The notes under the pieces: generated by a model
Told to the model about the DNA's origin: nothing
The model's input: the letters and a program-made list of their open reading frames with translations, nothing else
Database searches by the model: none
In this document: piece by piece, positions 59,927 through 64,000 of the stretch
Layout of the letters: every line of letters starts with the position of its first letter
Numbering within the stretch: position 1 is the stretch's first letter
Position numbers and translations under genes: made by a program
Origin: Streptomyces sp. ICBB 8177
GTDB lineage: Bacteria; Actinomycetota; Actinomycetes; Streptomycetales; Streptomycetaceae
Length of the DNA stretch: 64,000 bases
Assembly: GCF_003144095.1 (NCBI RefSeq)
Contig: NZ_NSKH01000003.1
Span: 320,086 to 384,085, forward strand
Direction of reading: 5' to 3'

Positions 59927-61366
59927 TCACCCTACGGGGCGATCGCGTTGACCCGGCATCGCCGTGCTGCGAGCGGCCTGCTGGCCCAGGACCTGCCCCG
60001 GTGCCGGGCGGCCCCCGGCACGCTCCGGGCGCAGCCTGGTCAGCCCCGCCGCCCTGGCCAGCCCGGCCAGCTCCGCGCCGTCCGCGCGCCCGTGCTGCTC
60101 GGGCAGGCGTATCGCGTGCGGATCGGGCTCCGTGCGGCCCGGGTCCATACCACCGCTCTCGGCACCGGGACCCCGGCGCTGGTGCGGCAGCGTCTCACCG
60201 CGTGACCCCTCGCCGCGCTCCAGGCGGTCCGGACGGTCGGGGCGCCCGTCGGCACCCCGGTCCGCCCGGTCCGCGGGATCCTGCGGACGGCGTGCGCGGA
60301 ACGCCGTCCGGTACGAGGCCGGGGAGGAGCCGAGCTGGCGGCGGAAGTGCCCGCGCAGCGCCACCGGCGACCGGAAGCCGCAGCGGCCCGCCACCTCGTC
60401 CACCGAGTAGTCCGACGTCTCCAGCAGCCGCTGCGCCTGGAGCACCCGCTGGGTGATCAGCCACTGCAACGGCGCGCTGCCGGTGAGCGAACGGAAACGG
60501 CGGTCGAAGGTGCGACGGCTCATGTACGCGCGGGCGGCCAGCGTCTCCACGTCGAACTGCTCGTGGAGGTGCTCCAGCGCCCACGCGACGACCTCGGCCA
60601 GCGGATCCCCGCCGATCTCCTCGGGTAAGGACCGGTCCAGGTAGCGCTCCTGGCCGCCGCTGCGGCGCGGTGGCACGACCAGCCGCCTGGCCAGCGCGTT
60701 GGCCGCGTCCGAGCCGTGGTCGGTGCGCACCACGTGCAGGCACAGGTCGATCCCGGCCGCGGTGCCCGCGGAGGTGAGGATGTCCCCGTCGTCCACGAAC
60801 AGCTCGCGCGGGTCGACGTGGACCGACGGGTACCGCTTGGCGAGCGTCGGCGCGTACATCCAGTGGGTGGTGGCCGGGCGGCCGTCCAGCAGGCCCGCGG
60901 CCGCCAGCACGAAGGCGCCGGTGCACAGGCCTATGATCCGTGCCCCCTCCTCGTGCGCCCTTCGCAGCGCGGCCAGCGCCGAGGCCGGCGGCGGCTGGGA
61001 GATGGAACGCCAGGCGGGCACCACGATGGTGCCGGCCCGGCCGAGCGCGTCGAGCCCGTAGGGCGCGGACAGCTCCAGGCCGCCGGTGGTGCGCAGCGGG
61101 CCGTCCTCGCCCGCGCAGACCAGCAACCGGTAGCGCGGGACCCCGGCGTCCTGGCGGTCCACCCCGAAGACCGACAGCGGGATCGAGCTTTCGAAGATCG
61201 GGCCGCCGCTGAACATCAGTACGGCGACGACCTCCTTACGGCGCCGTGCGGAGAGTTTGCGTCCCGGCACCGCCGTGGTGGTGCCGCTGCCCGCCTGGGA
61301 CGAGACACGGACTGACGGGGTGGTGATGACCTCCGTCGCCGCTCCGGTCCTGGAGTCCTGGGTCAT
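59927..61366 (-). CDS. adpA: AdpA, AraC-family master developmental regulator
   Basis: This 479-residue protein has an N-terminal DJ-1/PfpI-like dimerisation domain (about 40-220: [20 protein letters not shown], then [20 protein letters not shown]) and an AraC-type DNA-binding domain (about 250-350: [39 protein letters not shown]). It is near-identical to Streptomyces AdpA. Codon 247 is TTA (60626-60628), between the domains (RSL of DRSLPEE), as in other adpA genes, so translation needs the bldA tRNA. A long Arg/Pro/Gly-rich C-terminal tail makes it about 75 residues longer than S. coelicolor or S. griseus AdpA. The ATG at 61366 is chosen; orn follows after five bases. AdpA activates sporulation and secondary-metabolism genes. 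Confidence 0.97.
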   Translation of the reverse strand: MTQDSRTGAATEVITTPSVRVSSQAGSGTTTAVPGRKLSARRRKEVVAVLMFSGGPIFESSIPLSVFGVDRQDAGVPRYRLLVCAGEDGPLRTTGGLELSAPYGLDALGRAGTIVVPAWRSISQPPPASALAALRRAHEEGARIIGLCTGAFVLAAAGLLDGRPATTHWMYAPTLAKRYPSVHVDPRELFVDDGDILTSAGTAAGIDLCLHVVRTDHGSDAANALARRLVVPPRRSGGQERYLDRSLPEEIGGDPLAEVVAWALEHLHEQFDVETLAARAYMSRRTFDRRFRSLTGSAPLQWLITQRVLQAQRLLETSDYSVDEVAGRCGFRSPVALRGHFRRQLGSSPASYRTAFRARRPQDPADRADRGADGRPDRPDRLERGEGSRGETLPHQRRGPGAESGGMDPGRTEPDPHAIRLPEQHGRADGAELAGLARAAGLTRLRPERAGGRPAPGQVLGQQAARSTAMPGQRDRPVG

Positions 61367-62243
61367 GGCGGATGAGCCCCCCTCGGTAGAAGCAACGTCC
61401 TTTCGGTACTGCACGTTTCCCCCGCCGTGTTACCCAAGATCGAATCTACTGCGTTCGCTGCGGATGAGGTGACAAGTTCACCATCCGGTACTAAGTCGAC
61501 ATGACAACTTGGCGCGAAGCATTCGATCACGAAGCGTTCCACTGACCGGGCCCGGTGGGAAGTGCGCCTCGGGCCCGTCTGCCGGTAACCCCCTGGTGTG
61601 GCTGGCTTTGGGCATTCTGCGCCGTCACGTTCGCGCAGGTCGAGAGGGGGTGGGGAACTCTTGTTCCCGACCTCGTGGGCACGATGGGAAGTTGGCCGAA
61701 AAGAGCCGTCGAAGATGCCCGCACCACCCGTCAACGCGCCGTCGTGCGCCCTGTGTTGAGGCGTGCGCCGGAGCGCGCCCCGGAAGCCGGTCGTCCGGTC
61801 CTTCCGGTTACCGGCCGCCCGGTCGTTGAACGGGCAGGTCATCGATGGGAACACGGTCCGGGCGGCCGGTCCTGGGGACCGAGGGCCCAAGCCGGACGGG
61901 CGGTTCGCGGCCTTCCCCCGTGCGGTGAATCCAGCCTCCGGAGGTTGACGCGGGGAGGGTTACCGAAGGGGTGAAACGGGGTACGCAATACCCGCGTCCG
62001 GCGGCCATGGGCGTTGCGCTTCGCGCCCGGCTCCGGCATTCTCTCGGGAACTTCGGGTTACCGACATCGCGGCGGAATGCCTGGCCTGTCTGTGCAGCAG
62101 CATGTCGTCGCCGTACCCTGGAGGCAGTGGGAGGGCAATGCCCATACCGGCCATTGTCGGCCGGTCCCGCGGTCACCGGTGTGCACGCCAGACCTGTCCG
62201 CTCCAGCGACGCCGCAGGCGCCGCCTCTCCCGAAAACCCCATC
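61367..62243. promoter_or_regulatory. 877-bp adpA upstream region, no gene supported
   Basis: The region between adpA and the divergent universal stress gene has open frames but none with convincing start, composition or similarity. A GGGAAC-TCTT-GTTCCC hairpin lies at 61653-61668. TGGCGCGAAG at 61510-61519 resembles the AdpA consensus TGGCSNGWWY (one mismatch), so autoregulation is possible. A long upstream leader is known for adpA in other Streptomyces. Promoters for both directions must lie here, but I cannot place them. Confidence 0.55.
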
Positions 62244-62768
62244 ATGGCCGGTTACGAGTTCCCCGACCCCGCCGACGGCAAGCCGATCGCCGACTTCGGC
62301 ACGGCCCAGCCCGCGGCGGACGCAGAGACCCACCACCACTGCGATCCGGCGTTCCAGCACGGGGTGGTGGTCGGCTTCGACGGATCGGTCTCCAGCGAGC
62401 GGGCGCTCGCCTACGCGATCGGCATGGCTCGCAGGGCCGGCTCCGGGCTGATCATCGTGCACGTCGCCAACCGGCTGCCCGCGACGGTCTGGGCCGGCTG
62501 CGAGCCGCCCGTCTTCGTGGACGTCCCCGACCACCGCACGGAAGTCCTCGGCCTGGAGCTGGCCTGCGCGGACCACCTGGGCGACGTCTCGTGGGTCCTG
62601 GTCGAGCGCGGCGGCGACATCTGCCACGAACTGGAGGAGGTCGGCCGCGAGTACAGCGCCGACGCGATCGTCGTCGGCGGCACGCACGGGATCATCGGCA
62701 AGATCTTCGGCTCGGTGGCGGGCCGCTTGGCGCGGCGCGCGCAGCGCCCGGTGATCGTGATCCCGTGA
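62244..62768 (+). CDS. Universal stress protein family
   Basis: This 174-residue single-domain UspA-fold protein has an N-terminal tail of about 38 residues (His-rich ETHHHCDPAFQHG), then VVVGFDGSVSSERALAYAIG. The C-terminal ATP-binding pattern is VVGGTHGIIGKIFGSVAGRL (G-x2-G-x9-G-S type). It probably binds ATP and acts under stress or stasis. The ATG at 62244 has a weak ribosome site; a more upstream start is possible. The gene between adpA and glmS matches the order in other Streptomyces. Confidence 0.92.
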   Translation: MAGYEFPDPADGKPIADFGTAQPAADAETHHHCDPAFQHGVVVGFDGSVSSERALAYAIGMARRAGSGLIIVHVANRLPATVWAGCEPPVFVDVPDHRTEVLGLELACADHLGDVSWVLVERGGDICHELEEVGREYSADAIVVGGTHGIIGKIFGSVAGRLARRAQRPVIVIP

Positions 62769-62806
62769 GCCCGAACGCCTGAAGGGGCGCCGAGTCGTGA
62801 CGATGT

Positions 62807-62931
62807 GCGGCTCCGCCGCGGGGCGCGCTCAGCCAGTACGGGCCGGTGGCCGGGCCGCTACCGCAAGTGGCATGGCGAGTGGCCGACTGCGGATTCGTTG
62901 TGGCTGGTCGCGCCCCCCGCGGCGGAGCCGC
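62807..62931. repeat. 17-bp perfect inverted repeat between usp and glmS
   Basis: GCGGCTCCGCCGCGGGG (62807-62823) and its exact complement (62915-62931) flank a 91-nt spacer in the 199-bp gap between the convergent universal stress and glmS genes. It could form a large structured 3' end for either transcript. Confidence 0.75.
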
Positions 62932-62967
62932 GCAAGGTCACAGCCCCGCGCCCCTTCGTGGTGACCG

Positions 62968-64000
62968 CTATTCCACCGTCACGGACTTCGCAAGATTCCG
63001 CGGCTTGTCGATGTCGCGGCCCAGCGCCAACGCGGCGTGGTAGGCGAGGAGTTGAAGCGGGACGCCGAGCAGGATCGGGTCCAGTTCGGGCTCGTTGCGG
63101 GGGACGACGAGCGTGTCGTCGGCGATCTCGTGCACCCGGTGGCCCACCGCAAGGATCCGGCCACTGCGCGCCTTGATCTCCTCCAGCGTCGCCCGGTTCT
63201 TCTCCAGCAGCTCGTCGTCGGGGATGATCGCCACCGACGGCACCTCGGGCTCGATCAGCGCCAGCGGCCCGTGCTTCAGCTCGGAGGCGGGGTACGCCTC
63301 GGCGTGCACGTACGAGACCTCCTTGAGCTTCAGCGACGCCTCGCGGGCCACCGGATAGCCCCGCACCCGGCCGACGAACATCATGCTCTTCGCGTCCGCG
63401 TAGCGGGCCGCGAGCCGCTTGATCCCGTCCTCGCCGCGCAGGATCTCAGCGATCTGCTCCGGCAGCCTGCGCAGGCCCTCGATGATCCGGCGCCCGTCGG
63501 CGACCGACAGGTCCCGCACCCGGCCCAGGTGCAGGGCGAGCAGCGCGAAGGCGACCGCGGTGTTGGTGAAGCACTTGGTGGAGACCACGCACACCTCGGG
63601 ACCGGCGTGCACGTACACCCCGCCGTCCGTCTCCCGGGCGATCGCGGACCCCACCACGTTGACCACGCCGAGCACCCGCGCGCCCTTGCGCTTGAGCTCC
63701 TGCACCGCCGCCAGCGTGTCGTAGGTCTCGCCGGACTGGCTGACCGCGATGTAGAGGGTGTCGGGGTCCACCACCGGGTTGCGGTAGCGGAACTCGCTGG
63801 CGGGCTCGGCGTCGGCCGGGATGCGGGCCAGCTCCTCGATCATCTGGGCGCCGATCTGACCCGCGTGGTACGCCGAACCGCAGCCGAGGATCTTCACCCG
63901 GCGCACCGCACGCGCCTCGCGGGCGTCGATCCCCAGGCCGCCGAGGTGCACGGTGGCGAAGCGGTCGTCGATCCGGCCGCGCAGCACCCGGTCGACCGCG
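62968..64000 (-). CDS. glmS: Glutamine-fructose-6-phosphate aminotransferase (isomerising), C-terminal part
   Basis: About 344 residues of the C-terminal half are in the window, and the gene continues past the right edge. Two SIS sugar-isomerase domains are visible (ILGCGSAYHAGQIGAQMIEE, VSQSGETYDTLAAVQELK, and SYVHAEAYPASELKHGPLAL with the EAYPxxELKHGP signature). The C-terminus ends in NLAKSVTVE, the typical conserved Lys/Val-Thr-Val-Glu end with which the glutaminase domain interacts. It makes glucosamine-6-phosphate, the precursor of cell-wall GlcNAc. The glutaminase domain lies outside the window. Confidence 0.97.
   Translation of the reverse strand, partial: AVDRVLRGRIDDRFATVHLGGLGIDAREARAVRRVKILGCGSAYHAGQIGAQMIEELARIPADAEPASEFRYRNPVVDPDTLYIAVSQSGETYDTLAAVQELKRKGARVLGVVNVVGSAIARETDGGVYVHAGPEVCVVSTKCFTNTAVAFALLALHLGRVRDLSVADGRRIIEGLRRLPEQIAEILRGEDGIKRLAARYADAKSMMFVGRVRGYPVAREASLKLKEVSYVHAEAYPASELKHGPLALIEPEVPSVAIIPDDELLEKNRATLEEIKARSGRILAVGHRVHEIADDTLVVPRNEPELDPILLGVPLQLLAYHAALALGRDIDKPRNLAKSVTVE

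Noticed and set aside
61509-61974. Short plus-strand frames in the adpA upstream region as genes
   Set aside because: They lack ribosome sites, mutually overlap and have Arg/Pro-rich non-coding composition.

Overview
The window is high-GC actinobacterial DNA, almost certainly from Streptomyces or a close relative in the Streptomycetaceae. The right end has the conserved Streptomyces order glmS (partial), universal stress protein, adpA, orn, tRNA-His. The adpA homologue keeps the in-frame TTA codon (codon 247) that makes translation of this developmental regulator depend on the bldA tRNA. Chitinase promoters carry DasR-type boxes, and several genes have leaderless-looking starts.

Left third (about 1-25.6 kb): a glycosylated natural-product cluster. 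Leftward genes encode two NDP-sugar glycosyltransferases, a DHA2-type exporter, a 28-residue hydrophobic microprotein, an acyl carrier protein, an acyl-activating ligase and a KASIII-like protein without the usual His/Asn residues. Rightward genes encode a luciferase-like monooxygenase with an FMN reductase, then a deoxysugar set: nucleotidylyltransferase, 4,6-dehydratase, two NAD-epimerase-type reductases, a PMP/[2Fe-2S] 3,4-dehydratase-type enzyme, a 2,3-dehydratase and a 3-ketoreductase. A flavin hydroxylase, an SDR ketoreductase, a carboxyltransferase subunit with its small epsilon partner, and a second flavin hydroxylase complete it. The set looks like angucycline or other aromatic-polyketide pathways making 2,6-dideoxy and 2,3,6-trideoxy sugars. 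No scaffold synthase and no pathway regulator lie in the window, so the cluster must continue to the left or depend on a locus elsewhere. The leftmost gene, an ATP-grasp protein, is frameshifted. The cluster ends against a tRNA-Lys gene.

Middle (25.7-41.6 kb): two secreted GH18 chitinases with DasR-like sites, an IclR regulator, a D-2-hydroxyacid dehydrogenase, a luciferase-family oxidoreductase, a PAS-GGDEF-EAL cyclic-di-GMP protein, a translationally coupled pair of secreted M6-like metalloproteases, and a TetR/hydrolase pair with duplicated operators. Three copies of tRNA-Lys(CTT) lie within 16 kb, in both orientations.

Next (41.6-47.1 kb): a primase-polymerase-like protein, a small protein, then an overlapping three-gene operon of a Cas4/Dna2-type nuclease with candidate Fe-S cysteines, a 518-residue unknown protein and a UPF1/Dna2-type SF1 helicase. 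This is the best candidate in the window for an uncharacterised DNA-processing or defence system.

Right (47-64 kb): a PAP2-family membrane protein with a TetR regulator, a histidine phosphatase, an HTH/TPR regulator, a spermidine-synthase-like protein, an OmpR-type two-component system beside a third chitinase, chorismate mutase, a secreted HNH nuclease, and the tRNA-His/orn/adpA/usp/glmS block.
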